From positions 2,324,215 to 2,388,214 of the forward strand of contig MU004181.1 in NCBI GenBank assembly GCA_010093605.1: a DNA stretch of 64,000 nucleotides, read 5' to 3'. The position numbers and the translations under genes were made by a program. The stretch comes from Lophium mytilinum (taxonomy: Eukaryota > Ascomycota > Dothideomycetes > Mytilinidiales > Mytilinidiaceae). A model generated the notes under the pieces. The model did no database searches, was not told the origin of the DNA, and saw only the letters and a list, made by a program, of their open reading frames with translations. This document shows, piece after piece, positions 54,502 to 64,000 of this stretch; position 1 is the first letter of the stretch, and every line of letters starts with the position of its first letter.

Positions 54502-55339
54502 TGTAGGGGTTCAGGGTCGATATCGAAAGAAGGCGGTCGGTTGCGTGAGGTTGAGGTTGAGGGTGAGTCGGCTTACTGTAGAGGTATGATTAGGCGGGGG
54601 AGGCGTGTTGGTTGGAGAAAGGCAACACAGGGCCTCTTATACGAAACAGCGCGCATGGACGGGCGGCTGGCCGGGAAAGAGCGGCAGCACGCAACAGCTG
54701 AAGCTGACCAGCAGCTCAGCCCTGAGCTCCCCGCCAGATTGCACAGTCCGCGAGGGGCAACGCCACGAATCTTGGCCTCGGGGACGACGTCCATTCCGAA
54801 TCGGGCAAGGTGGACACCTGCGCCACTAAGGCACCGCCTCAGTCGGCGCCTCCGACCTCAACAACATCGCGTCGCGAGATCAACATCACCGCCCTCCTCA
54901 ACGTCATGCAACACGTCTGCTTCCTCTCCTCGCCCCAGCTTACGCGAAATCTCCTTGTCTGTGCTTGACGATGCTCAGTCATGTCTGGCCACGCCCCGGG
55001 CAGCATGAGGATGTGGTCGACAGCTGCCCTTTGTCGTCTTGATTGAGAACAAAGGCCTTGTCTTTGAGACCTTATGGCTTTTTATATCCCTATTTTCTTT
55101 GACATATACAAATCAAAATCCAAAAGACCTCAGACCCCCTTTAACATATTCACGACTTGTCTACGTTCGGTACTTGATGCCTCTTGTCCATCGCACGCGT
55201 CAGTATTCAGACGAAACTGCAACCTTCACCAAGATTGAGCAGATACACGGCACGACGCATCCTGTCTTGACGACAGCGTTCCTGACGTTCACAAGCTTTA
55301 GATGCCCCTCAACCCCACCACATAATCAAGCAAACAATA
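54502..55339. promoter_or_regulatory. Divergent promoter between glycine-zipper and RGG-protein genes
   Basis: 838 bp, pyrimidine-rich near the right-hand gene. One plus-strand ORF (54466-55008) crosses it but has no domain and overlaps the start of the minus-strand gene. Confidence 0.4.
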
Positions 55340-58027
55340 ATGGCGCAAGATAAGCCCTTTTGGGCACCTGAAGGAAGCGCAGCCTGGCAGGGCATCCGAT
55401 ATTCGACGAAGTTCGACAATCCAATTGATACTGGCTACGACCTAGCTACTGATTTTGTCAACCATCAAGAGCCATACGTGGCTATAATCGGTCCGAAACC
55501 GATTAGAAGGCTTTTACAGCTCCAGGTAGAGGCTGGTTTCAAGCGTAGGCACAATGATGGAGGGCCGTATTGTGGCTTGCACTCTCTTGTATGGGGTCTG
55601 TGGCCCATCTATCAGAAATTCAGGAAGTCTCCTCCAGACTTCAATCGCCTAGTCAATCTTCACGCAATGATCACACAGGACTCTTCACCTCTGAAAGAAA
55701 AGCTGACTCCATCACAGCTAATGAACACATTAGCGGTACTTAACAAAGAGGACTCGATGCGAATTGGCCTTGCTTACTGCATCAGAGGTCAGTTCGTATC
55801 TACAGCATCAATTGACAGCAAACCAATCGCATATTCTCTTGATTGGTGCTATGAAAGCATCGGAGATACCCTCGCTGATCCTCACGATTACGTCTGGCTT
55901 ATCGGCGATAAATTCGAAGACTTTTATGAAGTCTCAGGCTTTGGACCCGAGAAAACAGCTTTTCCTACTAGACGCCCCTCAGCATCGCCGTATACTGCGA
56001 ACAGTACGCCTGCGCCCCAGAATCCTGGCCCTCCACGAACCAACCCTTCATCCCAGTATCCAACATCTCGGCCTGTTAGGTCGATCGATCCAGCACAATC
56101 AGCAGGTACTCCCAGTCCGCAAAACGGACATTCCACTAATCGCCAGGCTAGCAATACAAACGCGCCGATGAACACAACAGCCGCACCTTTTGGAACAGCA
56201 AGTTCCAACCAAGTAGCAGCTGACGCCGGTCCCCAACACGCCCAACTCACCACCCAGCGGGCGAGTATCATAGATTCCCCGATGACCGACAGCGACGAGC
56301 AGTCTGCAAGCACGACTTCTTTCGAAAACCTCAATGACTTTCACAGTCGCGCTGCAGATGACGATTTGGGCGATCCTATGGATTTGTGCGAAACATGGCC
56401 TGGCTATCAGCCTTTCCCAACAGTCCACCACGAAAGTTTCGAAGACTTACAAGTCCCGCTAATTGATGATGAGGACTACGAAGAACCTGTGGAGTTCAAA
56501 CGGGCAAGGTTGTCACGATCCACTATGGGTCCTGTGGAATGTGCACCAAAGGCAGATGTACTTCTACCTTGGAACGAAATGGGTGATATCACGCTAGCAG
56601 AGTTCTTGGTTTACTTCCCTAATCACGCGCTTTGCTGGCCCCGATTCGCGGCCCTCATCCGCGAAACCGGTTGGCAGCATATGTTCAGTAGGATTACAAC
56701 ACTCATTAACGTATCGCGACTCGGTCCCTCTAGATTTAGAAACCCAACCCTTGCTACAAGGTTCATATACCAGACTACCTGTGAGGAGCTTATGGAAGTA
56801 GCGATCAAGCAGCACAAGAACGATCCAAGGTACTCCATTGTTCAGCGCCATAACTCTGTGGGACATACCTATATCTTGGAGGACGGCGATTTCTCCGAGT
56901 TTAACGAACTGAAGTATATTCCTCAAGCCTGGCACCACGAACCACGTTTTGTGGAGGGTCTAGCCACCATTCCTCTTAGTGAAGCTGGCAATTGGGTCGA
57001 ATACCATCCCTTCCCTGGCCGCGTTTTCACACAGCGGGTACTTCATGCGATGAACCCGCAGTTACATCCCAAGGCTCCGTTTGCGCCTCCAGACGACAAT
57101 CCACCTCCTGCTTTGGTCGCTACTATGATAGAGGAGCACAAGCAAATTCGGCCCAAAAATTCATTGAAGAGCAAATGGAGGCCCAGTTACCCTCCTCAAG
57201 ACGATCCAACTATGACATTGGACACATTAAAGCGTAATTATCCACTCGATATTGAAGGGGAAGCCTACCTGTGGGTCCTCCTCACTCATACTAATCAGCA
57301 GATCATTAGAGAAAACTTTGTACCGGCCCATATCTTCCAGAGATGGGGCGGAGATAGACATGGCGGGATGGAAAGGGGGCTAGGTGACCTCAGAAACAGA
57401 TTCGTGAAAGCCATCCGAGAAAGGGCTAAGAATCGGGGCAGTACCTTCCAAATCCAGAGACGCGACTATCTTGATGAGGTCAACGAGCATAAAAGCAGGC
57501 CCGAACCAATTGACGATAATGACCGAGACTTCCCTAAAGATGATCCTGACGAAAAGAAGCCGAAAACTCATGAAGGCGGAAACCCACCTCCAGCACAGGG
57601 TGCCCAAGGAAACCCATCCAGACAAAACCCCCGGCAAAACCACCGAGAGGGCGGCGAAGCGCGACCGAGCGCCGCACCAGCTGCCCCAGGTGGTGCTACC
57701 CCGCACAGTACGACCCAACCCAGTGGCAGGGGCGCCAGATCAGGAAGCAGTGAAGGAGCAGGCCGAGGGCGAGGCCAACCCAGCTCGAGAGGGCCTAGGG
57801 GAGGCGGTGATAGTAGAGGAGGAGGCGGTTATGGGGGAAGAGGAGATGCTAATGGTGGAAGAGGAGGCGGCCATGGGGGAAGAGGAGACAGTAATAGTGG
57901 AAGAGGAGGCGGCCATGGGGGAAGAGGAGACAGTGGTGGTGGAAGAGGAGGCGGTCATGGTGGAAGAGATAGAGGGAGGGGTAGGGGAAGGGGCTACGTG
58001 GGTAGAGGACGTAGAGGGAACACCTAG
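55340..58027 (+). CDS. 895-aa RGG-box protein with possible papain-like Cys/His pair
   Basis: A single exon with a good start context (AACAATAATGGCG). Three parts are visible. Residues ~1-200 are globular and include 'NDGGPYCGLHSLVWGLWP' (Cys78) and 'ADPHDYVWLIGDKFEDFYEV' (His182), an arrangement like the Cys and His of papain-fold hydrolases. Residues ~205-400 are Pro/Ser/Thr/Asn-rich and disordered. Residues ~420-720 form a second globular region ('MGDITLAEFLVYFPNHALCW' onward) that I do not recognise. The C-terminal ~150 residues are Gly/Arg-rich with many RGG tripeptides encoded by a 42-bp tandem repeat, typical of RNA-binding, arginine-methylated tails. The peptidase idea rests on local motifs only. 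No introns are apparent, unusual for a gene of this length here. Confidence 0.8.
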   Translation: MAQDKPFWAPEGSAAWQGIRYSTKFDNPIDTGYDLATDFVNHQEPYVAIIGPKPIRRLLQLQVEAGFKRRHNDGGPYCGLHSLVWGLWPIYQKFRKSPPDFNRLVNLHAMITQDSSPLKEKLTPSQLMNTLAVLNKEDSMRIGLAYCIRGQFVSTASIDSKPIAYSLDWCYESIGDTLADPHDYVWLIGDKFEDFYEVSGFGPEKTAFPTRRPSASPYTANSTPAPQNPGPPRTNPSSQYPTSRPVRSIDPAQSAGTPSPQNGHSTNRQASNTNAPMNTTAAPFGTASSNQVAADAGPQHAQLTTQRASIIDSPMTDSDEQSASTTSFENLNDFHSRAADDDLGDPMDLCETWPGYQPFPTVHHESFEDLQVPLIDDEDYEEPVEFKRARLSRSTMGPVECAPKADVLLPWNEMGDITLAEFLVYFPNHALCWPRFAALIRETGWQHMFSRITTLINVSRLGPSRFRNPTLATRFIYQTTCEELMEVAIKQHKNDPRYSIVQRHNSVGHTYILEDGDFSEFNELKYIPQAWHHEPRFVEGLATIPLSEAGNWVEYHPFPGRVFTQRVLHAMNPQLHPKAPFAPPDDNPPPALVATMIEEHKQIRPKNSLKSKWRPSYPPQDDPTMTLDTLKRNYPLDIEGEAYLWVLLTHTNQQIIRENFVPAHIFQRWGGDRHGGMERGLGDLRNRFVKAIRERAKNRGSTFQIQRRDYLDEVNEHKSRPEPIDDNDRDFPKDDPDEKKPKTHEGGNPPPAQGAQGNPSRQNPRQNHREGGEARPSAAPAAPGGATPHSTTQPSGRGARSGSSEGAGRGRGQPSSRGPRGGGDSRGGGGYGGRGDANGGRGGGHGGRGDSNSGRGGGHGGRGDSGGGRGGGHGGRDRGRGRGRGYVGRGRRGNT
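57823..57990 (+). repeat. Coding 42-bp minisatellite in the RGG tail
   Basis: About four copies of a 42-bp unit (14 codons, GRGGGHGGRGDSNS and variants) in tandem. Because 42 is a multiple of three the reading frame is kept. Purine-rich units leave several frames open on both strands. Confidence 0.75.
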
Positions 58028-58771
58028 GGGTTCCAGAAGTGGTCGACATAATGTAGGGGCTCCGCCAAATTGAAGAAACTCTAAGCTTACTTTCAATACC
58101 TCTTGAATTCGATATAAAACTCCAACTGATAAGCTCTTCGGTCCCGTACCTTGAACTGTGCTATATATGGCTAATCGAGGTGTAGGAGTGCCGGAGCTCT
58201 ACTCCCAGCAAAAGCCTTGTAAGAGCGCGCACGAGAAGCTATCTTTATTAGCAATGCCTGTAGTCAATGGACAAATGCTTCGATTGCCCACGCGTAATTT
58301 TGCTCGTCGAACAAACTGCAATCAGTGTTTGTATCGTTGTTGAAGTTTCGAAGTCTCGAGGTCTATAACCTTCACTGTACCTTAGGAGATCACACCTCGC
58401 CCCTTTAGTATGGTACCGGTTCATGTAAGTATCGCGACAGTTTACGAGGAAATTCACGCCTCTAGCATTCACAATTGATCACTAGAAAGCACGACGCTGA
58501 ACAACAGCACATCAATTTCTCACACCGGGGTGCATTCTACAGTCTGGGGAATTTCATTCACAGCAGAGCTCGCCTTTAGGGGTGCCAAAGAACAGGTATA
58601 AAGCCTCGACTCTCATTCTTGCAGAAACTAACTCCAGCACTTCTTCTTTCAACCAACCACACCACCACTAATCGACACTCGGAACGCTGGTGCACCATAC
58701 TTTACCGGGTCTACCAAAAGTGCCTCAACTTCTCTCACTACCACCTACACTAAGTGGATCGTATTGTAACA
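58028..58771. other. Intergenic region
   Basis: 744 bp between the RGG-protein gene and the F-box-like gene. The last 150 bp are CA/CT-rich leader sequence. No gene recognised. Confidence 0.4.
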
Positions 58772-59674
58772 ATGGCAGCGAATAAGGTTACCAAGTCCAA
58801 GGTTGCGAAGAAGACTTCCCAGTACAAGGCTGCGAAGTCCCCCGCGAGGAAGGCTGCCACGGGCAGAGTGTCCAGCCTACCATCAAGAGAACCCACTCGC
58901 CGCAATGATATCCGCCGGTGTCGCATTATGAACACCCCCTTCAACTTCAAAGGCCTGCCTGCGGAGATCCGCAATATGGTGTACGGCCATGTCCTTGAAG
59001 AATGCGACCACATGACAACGAGCAAGAAACAAATCAGGAGGATCACAAACACCAACATCCTGATGGTGAACAAGCAACTCCATCATGAGGCTGCAGATGT
59101 GTTCGCTAAAGGTTCCGTTGTTACTATCCGGCCCTTCAACCGCCCAGAAGGTGTGACGCCAGTCTCAAAAACTGAAGAGAATGCACTTCGAACCTTCTTG
59201 AAAGTAGAGTTCAAGCAATTGGACTTTGGAACATATGGACGTTACGGGTATCACGGGGATTACGGGTACTACTGCTCCAAAGACCATGTTGTCTTGCGAA
59301 TGGGCATGCTTGCGGGCCTCAAGGAACGACTCACGGTTTTCGTAGACGGATCTACTGTCATGGAACCGCACTGCAAGCGATATGCTATAGTCGACGTCTC
59401 GGACCTCTTCTGGGTGAGCGATAGCGCCGAATTGGAGCGGCGGAAGGACGTCTTGGAGCAATGGTTGGAGTGTCTGCGGATCATGCGATCGGATACCCAC
59501 ACTCAGTGGAAAGTCATCACTTCTGCGCCAACCACTCGACTTTGCTCCTGGGCTAATTCGCAGAGTCAACTTCAACCTTCACCAACCTTTGATTACTACT
59601 GGTCTCACCTTGCGGAATGGAATGCGGTCGAAACAGCCTACAACGAGGGGGGTTTCACGATTGTGAGGGTTTAA
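58772..59674 (+). CDS. F-box/LPxEIR-type protein of unknown function
   Basis: A single exon of 300 aa. I choose ATG 58772 (AACAATGGCAGCG, a good context); the frame is open a few codons upstream but without ATG. The first ~45 residues are very basic (KVTKSKVAKKTSQYKAAK), histone-tail-like and probably a nuclear signal. 'FNFKGLPAEIRNMVYGHVL' is the LPxEIR-xxY motif of fungal F-box-like proteins, followed by 'NILMVNKQLHHEAADVF', the usual second motif. The C-terminal part is unremarkable. Such proteins form large, fast-evolving families in ascomycetes; a role in ubiquitin ligases is assumed but rarely shown. The broken gene at 27.5-28.9 kb is of the same general type. Confidence 0.78.
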   Translation: MAANKVTKSKVAKKTSQYKAAKSPARKAATGRVSSLPSREPTRRNDIRRCRIMNTPFNFKGLPAEIRNMVYGHVLEECDHMTTSKKQIRRITNTNILMVNKQLHHEAADVFAKGSVVTIRPFNRPEGVTPVSKTEENALRTFLKVEFKQLDFGTYGRYGYHGDYGYYCSKDHVVLRMGMLAGLKERLTVFVDGSTVMEPHCKRYAIVDVSDLFWVSDSAELERRKDVLEQWLECLRIMRSDTHTQWKVITSAPTTRLCSWANSQSQLQPSPTFDYYWSHLAEWNAVETAYNEGGFTIVRV

Positions 59675-60198
59675 GTTAGGGTAAGGGTTCATTTGGAAGT
59701 CTCGAACGCAAACGGGCTTGCAATATTACCGATTTGACGGATGATAGCCTTCATGATGGCTCTAGAATGGTTTCTATTTCCTCTGGCGTTTGGAGTTTGT
59801 TTGATTTCAGATTGAGGAAATGTTGGGGCTGCTGACATGGCCAAGAGGAGACGGCCTTTCTCTATGGTAATACTCTATACTTTTGACCTTCAATATCTTG
59901 GTCAAGAACTTCACCTGGTGAGAATATTGATCAGATTATCATGATGCGGATTGAGTATTTGGGCTGCACTCATATGATAGTGAGGTTTGCCTCAGGGTAT
60001 TTTTGTGAAAGTTTCAGTGTCTTCCATTCACCGCTATGCGCCATGCTGCTAATTCTAGGTCTTCCCAGGCCTTTATATATTGCCTTTATATATTTAGTTC
60101 TATCGAGTCACCAGCTACTTCATCCAACCCCCAGCCACACACCCACCAACCCTCACTCCTCTCGAATTTCCGACCCCCAGCATCATCACTCCATCAAC
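59675..60198. other. Intergenic region
   Basis: 524 bp with the 5' leader (CCA/CACCC-rich) of the next gene. No gene recognised. Confidence 0.4.
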
Positions 60199-60822
60199 AT
60201 GGCCTCCACTACCTCGCGCTCCCTACACTCGCAACCTGCATCAAAGCGTAGCCGTATCTCCATTGTTGTTGGGCCGATCTACGTCGAAGCCGGTGGTGCT
60301 CGATCCCCGCCAAACGCTCACATCGGCCGCCAGGGGCCCATTGGGGGATCGGGATCTCTTCGTCGAGTCGGCGCAATCCCTACTACACCATTCCGCAAAG
60401 TTTCCGGTATGGCCAAGGACTCTATGAAAGGTCTCCGTGCGCTCGGTCAAGACATGCACTCAGCTATGCAGGCCACTAAAAATGGCAATGGCAAGAAACC
60501 GCAAAAGACTTACAAGGTTCGCGCGGGTCCAAAGTATACGCATCTCCCGATGGTTTGCAACGGTGGAGCAGGTACGTATACATATATCTTTCTACTGCGG
60601 CATATTTAACGTTCGATTAGCCATCACTCCCGCCCTGCTGGACTTCAGGAGCAGTGGCGATATCACGAAGGAGCTTCCGGCTTCCCGCAATGGCGGTACA
60701 GGTATGTCATGACGAGCTATCTCAATTGATGGTAGCATACATACTTATGACACGCAGAATTCGATTCCTCCGACGAGGAATGGGACAAGTGCTCCGAGGA
60801 CAGCGATTGGGACCGCGTCTAG
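60199..60822 (+). CDS. Small basic protein with acidic C-terminal tail, unknown
   Basis: Three exons, 60199-60571, 60621-60701 and 60758-60822, give 172 aa. The start (ATCAACATGGCC) is in a strong context. The first ~120 residues are basic and Gly/Ser/Arg-rich with no known domain. Splicing produces a compact acidic end, 'EFDSSDEEWDKCSEDSDWDR' plus a final Val, so the protein closes with an acidic run followed by WDRV. This fits an Atg8-interacting (AIM/LIR) pattern, W-x-x-V after acidic residues. The two downstream genes on the same strand are also short and unrecognised. No function is assigned. Confidence 0.65.
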
Positions 60823-61541
60823 ACGATGGGACGACGGTGGTGATGCCACTGGGTCCCCGAATGCATTGTATAATGCATTGTCAGATATGTTAGTACAGTA
60901 CATGCAAACTCCTTGGATTAGGCCACGGGTCTGATCTTGTTCTTCGGTCTTCGTTAGGGTTGATGATTGGTTAAATGGGCTCCTTCTTACTCAAACTATC
61001 CACGATTAGCACGGCTTGAAAGTCGCTACAGAACTGGAGTTTCTTATCGTGTATTCATAAGTCGAATCCCCTTTCCATCATCTGCCGGGCTGATGTCCGT
61101 ATGCCGCTTGCCTAAAAGTCCGTCTGCTAGCAGTCTCTCACATTGCAACCCATTCGCCATGATACCAGACGCTCGTTTCCGAAGGACACCATAAACCCCC
61201 TAGACTCTGCTGCTGATACTAGCCAACATTCACACCCCCCATTGCGAAAGTGTCTCAGAGTCAGCCCCTTTCACAATGCTCAATGTACACTCCACACGAC
61301 CGTCATAACCGCTTTTACCTTGCCCCGGCGGTGACTGAAGGATACAAATCACTATAAAGATGATGCACAATGACTTCTAGACAGTTATATAGATACCCTC
61401 AACCTTCATTCCGTATGAAGCATCATTCCCGAGTTTCTGAACGTGCCCACCACCAACACCGCCACCACACGTTCAGGCTCAACTCTCAGCTTCCGAAATC
61501 CATACGCCGCCGCCACCACCGCTCCCAGCCCTTACGTCAAG
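60823..61541. other. Intergenic region
   Basis: 719 bp; the last 120 bp are rich in CCACCA/GCC repeats that form the 5' leader or an unstarted in-frame extension of the next gene. No gene recognised. Confidence 0.35.
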
Positions 61542-61970
61542 ATGGCATTCTTCTCTCTGCTCCCAAGCAGACGCGAGAAGCTGGGGCTGAAGCGAATCCC
61601 TGAATCAGAACCAAAGGTGCCCAAGCATTCCTGCTCCAATTCGCCCCGCAAGTCTTTAGGCGGCTATGTTCAAGGAACTAATATCTCGATTGGAGACGCG
61701 ACGGCACATCGAATCGGCACCGCTAAGTATCTTACGAGCGTGGCCGAATACGCTGTGGACTCGTCCTACAGCAGTGTCAAGAGCTTGACCGCGGTGATAA
61801 TACCACGCGCGGTGACCAGCATCCCGTTTAGGGGATTTCTGGGTTCGGGTGGTCATGCTGGTACGTCAGATGGCACTTCCAACTCTGCTTCGGCTATTCA
61901 TGAAGAGCTAGAGCAGTTTGATACGACGGAGTCTGAAGAGGATGACTTCATCCTCATCACTAAGGCTTAA
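61542..61970 (+). CDS. Small unknown protein with acidic-FILI C-terminal motif
   Basis: A single exon of 142 aa from ATG 61542 (CAAGATGGC); the frame is open 33 codons upstream, but from a GTG rather than an ATG. The N-terminus is basic (LLPSRREKLGLKR), the middle is weakly amphipathic ('TSVAEYAVDSSYSSVKSLTA'), and the tail is acidic and ends 'ESEEDDFILITKA'. DDFILI fits both an AIM/LIR pattern (F-x-x-I after acidic residues) and a SUMO-interacting pattern. No domain recognised. Confidence 0.55.
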   Translation: MAFFSLLPSRREKLGLKRIPESEPKVPKHSCSNSPRKSLGGYVQGTNISIGDATAHRIGTAKYLTSVAEYAVDSSYSSVKSLTAVIIPRAVTSIPFRGFLGSGGHAGTSDGTSNSASAIHEELEQFDTTESEEDDFILITKA

Positions 61971-62405
61971 CGTTGGGAATTTTGGCGATCATCCTTTGAG
62001 TTTGACAGTTCTGACGCATCGCGTGGGCTTTTCGGAGTTCCTTGAATCTATTTTTGGGCATCTCCAGCTTGCAATTGCAACCTGCCCTATATCGCGATAG
62101 ATTAGCGGCTTTGGATTTAGTAGTGAAAATGTCATCTACTTCTTGAAGAGCGGCGACCTAATCTCCCATTAGATCTTTGGAAACATCGAAGATTCACTGA
62201 ACCATCCTATTTACCTCTCTAAAGAGAAGCCAATATGAACTTAACCCACTTACCCCTAACATAACTCTCGTTGCGTGACACCCATTCTTATACCAATACC
62301 ACCGTGCCACTCCCCTACCCACAACCACCACAAGTGCCACTTCTCTAAAAGCATAAGCAACAATACCCCTCACCCACTCAATCGCCTCCCTAAAAACTCC
62401 ACTAG
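61971..62405. other. Intergenic region
   Basis: 435 bp, CCAC-rich towards the right. No gene recognised. Confidence 0.35.
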
Positions 62406-62972
62406 ATGGTCCTCCACCTCACGCGCTCTCACCGAGCCCGCTCCGTCGACTCCGTGGACCCAAAAGCACGTTCGTACCATCCCCCACTCCGCGACCCTAA
62501 CGCGCCCACTCCAGAAACCCAGCCCTTCCCATCCGTCCTCGACCTCCCAGCCAGCGCCGTAGACTTCAAATCCCAGGAACCAATCTCAGTGGCCCCTCCA
62601 ACAGCGCAGTCGACGAATGCGTCCAGCATCGGCGCCTTCACGTGGGCGGAGATGGCCAACAAGCTGAACGAGCGGCTCGAAGCAAGCGGCTCGGTCGATT
62701 ACGATGCTCTCTTTGCGGAAATTGATCACGATTGTGTTCAGGAGCTCGAGGTCGGCGAAGGCAATCCACTGACGGCGGAGAATTTGGCGCGGTTGCAGGC
62801 TGCTTATGCGTCTGAAAAGGCTTTGGAGAAGCAGAAGCAGAAGCAGGCGAAGGGAGGTAGGAAGACGGTGGCGCTCTGCGGACCGCCGAGGACGCTTTCG
62901 CTGCGTAGTGTCCCGGGGACGCGGGAGGGGGAGGAGCGGGAGACGTGCTCGCGTCCTAGCACGGGGTCGTAG
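62406..62972 (+). CDS. Unknown 188-aa protein
   Basis: A single exon beginning MVLHLTRSHRARSVDS. The first 80 residues are Pro/Ser-rich; residues ~85-150 look helical and polar ('TWAEMANKLNERLEASGSVD' and 'LARLQAAYASEKALEKQKQK', the latter a short basic coiled coil). No signal peptide, membrane span or known domain. Codon use and composition fit a real gene, but no family is recognised. Confidence 0.5.
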   Translation: MVLHLTRSHRARSVDSVDPKARSYHPPLRDPNAPTPETQPFPSVLDLPASAVDFKSQEPISVAPPTAQSTNASSIGAFTWAEMANKLNERLEASGSVDYDALFAEIDHDCVQELEVGEGNPLTAENLARLQAAYASEKALEKQKQKQAKGGRKTVALCGPPRTLSLRSVPGTREGEERETCSRPSTGS

Positions 62973-64000
62973 ATGCGGTGAATGTTGTTTGGGTGAATGT
63001 TCGGAGGCTAAATGGCTTCCAGGTAGGATGGTTGCATGAGCCCGTGGCCCAGAGAGAGTAGGCGTGGTGTACTTGTATACCAATTGGTACATATTAGGGC
63101 AGATAAGACTCTTCTTCCTAGGTAAATAGAGGAACGAAATTTTAGAAAACTAACGCACTGCGTCTTGAAAGTCTATAGTAGATGTTTCCGAGTGTAGGGC
63201 TTGCAAAAAAGATCAAAAGAGCAAAACGCCACCTTCCCCGATGGAAGGTGTAGAAAACCCTACGCGGGTTATTCTCCGTAGCCCGGTTCACATGCTCACG
63301 TGTCAGTCGACGCTTATTGCATGTACCGTAAAGGCTAATTCTCGAGGTGGGATTCGAACCCAGGGGTCCTCGAGTTGGCGACGTCGGCCGGTTCGGTTGG
63401 ACGACTCGACTCGGAGGGGGAGGAGAACCAACTGAGCAAACCTAGTTGTTAGTGATTAGTGGCCGAAATTAACTCAATCATGTACCCTGATTCATAGCGT
63501 CACCTGTTACGCTGTTGAAAATAGCGCGAGAGGAAACGTGCTGACCGTCCACTTCATCATCATTAGCAAAAGACGGCAATGAGCTATCCGCGTGTGACTG
63601 AGAGTGTACGCAATTAAGCAACAGCGGCATGGAAATGCATTCTCTATGCCTTCGATCATACTTGTCTTCTTAGACACCTTCGATTGGCATTGCAGCGAAG
63701 GGTTTAGTCCGGGACACGACGTCATGTCGAACTACCAGGACATGTTTCTGGAGGCACATGGCGACCACATGAGAACTCACTAGGAGCTACTCCAAAACAT
63801 TCACCACAGCTCGAAAAGCCCGTTCCTACCCGCGGAAGTGCGTCCGTCATAGGGTTCCGGGCGGCGTTGTGAGTTCACCTGACAACTTTATGTAAGCACG
63901 TTGCCAACTCACTGCAGACTGAAGGATACACTTATGCTCTTACATTGTAGTGAATGCCAAAGACTCACCGGATGCATATAAAGCCCTCCACTTCTCATCT
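62973..64000. other. Intergenic right edge with tRNA-like remnant
   Basis: About 1 kb with no protein gene recognised. It contains the tRNA-like sequence at 63336-63447. Confidence 0.4.
63336..63447 (-). ncRNA. tRNA-like remnant with a perfect B-box
   Basis: On the minus strand GGTTCGAATCC is a perfect Pol III B-box/T-loop, and about 75 nt upstream TTGCTCAGTTGG resembles an A-box/D-arm. The acceptor ends do not pair and the D-stem is not closed, so I read it as a tRNA pseudogene or tRNA-derived fragment rather than a working tRNA. Confidence 0.3.

Noticed and set aside
57471-58073. Glu/Val-rich ORF in the second frame of the RGG gene, and Ser-rich ORFs on the other strand
   Set aside because: Open only because of the 42-bp purine-rich tandem repeat; shadows of the RGG frame.
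1-64000. CRISPR array, bacterial operons, ribosome binding sites
   Set aside because: Intron-containing fungal DNA; no direct-repeat/spacer arrays seen.

Overview
The window is about 64 kb of nuclear DNA from a filamentous ascomycete (Pezizomycotina). The evidence is the many short GT-AG introns (roughly 45-120 nt), genes on both strands without operons, and a fungal gene set: Clr5-ankyrin protein, Dal5-type MFS carrier, NCS1 permease, DUF7025-type AAA ATPase, PTEN-like phosphatase, ATRIP-like Rad26/UvsD. I cannot fix the class; Dothideomycetes or Eurotiomycetes are plausible. Exon joins were read by eye from splice signals and frame, so boundaries may be off by a base or two.

Region by region. 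1-5.8 kb: the 3' end of an SDR/epimerase gene, a methionine-synthase-like (UROD/MetE-like) gene broken by a frame lesion and a nonsense codon, and a fungal family protein of unknown function. 5.9-10.8 kb: a 251-bp MITE, a Clr5-plus-ankyrin-repeat gene, a spacer with an inverted repeat and a recurring motif, and a small single-membrane-span protein gene. 11-17 kb: a YOX1-type homeobox gene with a palindromic MCB-like element upstream, a 2.4-kb gene-poor stretch, and an NmrA-like reductase. 17.7-21.1 kb: two small hydrophilic glycine-rich proteins and ERV41.

21.4-36 kb is the accessory part. A bacterial-style (AdeC-type) adenine deaminase and an NCS1 nucleobase/allantoin-type permease are divergently transcribed from a 578-bp spacer holding five GATA-factor motifs. 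A Dal5-type MFS carrier lies 9 kb away. This looks like a small purine/ureide salvage locus. It is threaded with repeats: two further MITE copies (one inside a permease intron) and at least five copies of a second, degenerate repeat family (one inside another permease intron). A gene at 27.5-28.9 kb carries one in-frame stop. The CTDK-I cyclin subunit CTK2 sits intact among these.

36-59.7 kb is mostly dense and conserved: AAA ATPase, PTEN-like phosphatase, PPR protein, Rad26/UvsD, CDP-diacylglycerol synthase, TTC27/Emw1, and a glycine-zipper protein. After these come an 895-aa RGG-box protein with a possible Cys/His catalytic pair and an LPxEIR/F-box-like protein. 60-63 kb holds three small unrecognised genes; two of them end in acidic, AIM/LIR-like tails. 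A tRNA-like B-box remnant lies near 63.4 kb.

The most unusual points are the adenine deaminase/permease locus with transposons in its introns, the MITE family with TA-flanked ends, the two nonsense-broken genes (both changes fit RIP-type transitions), and the Cys/His-RGG protein.
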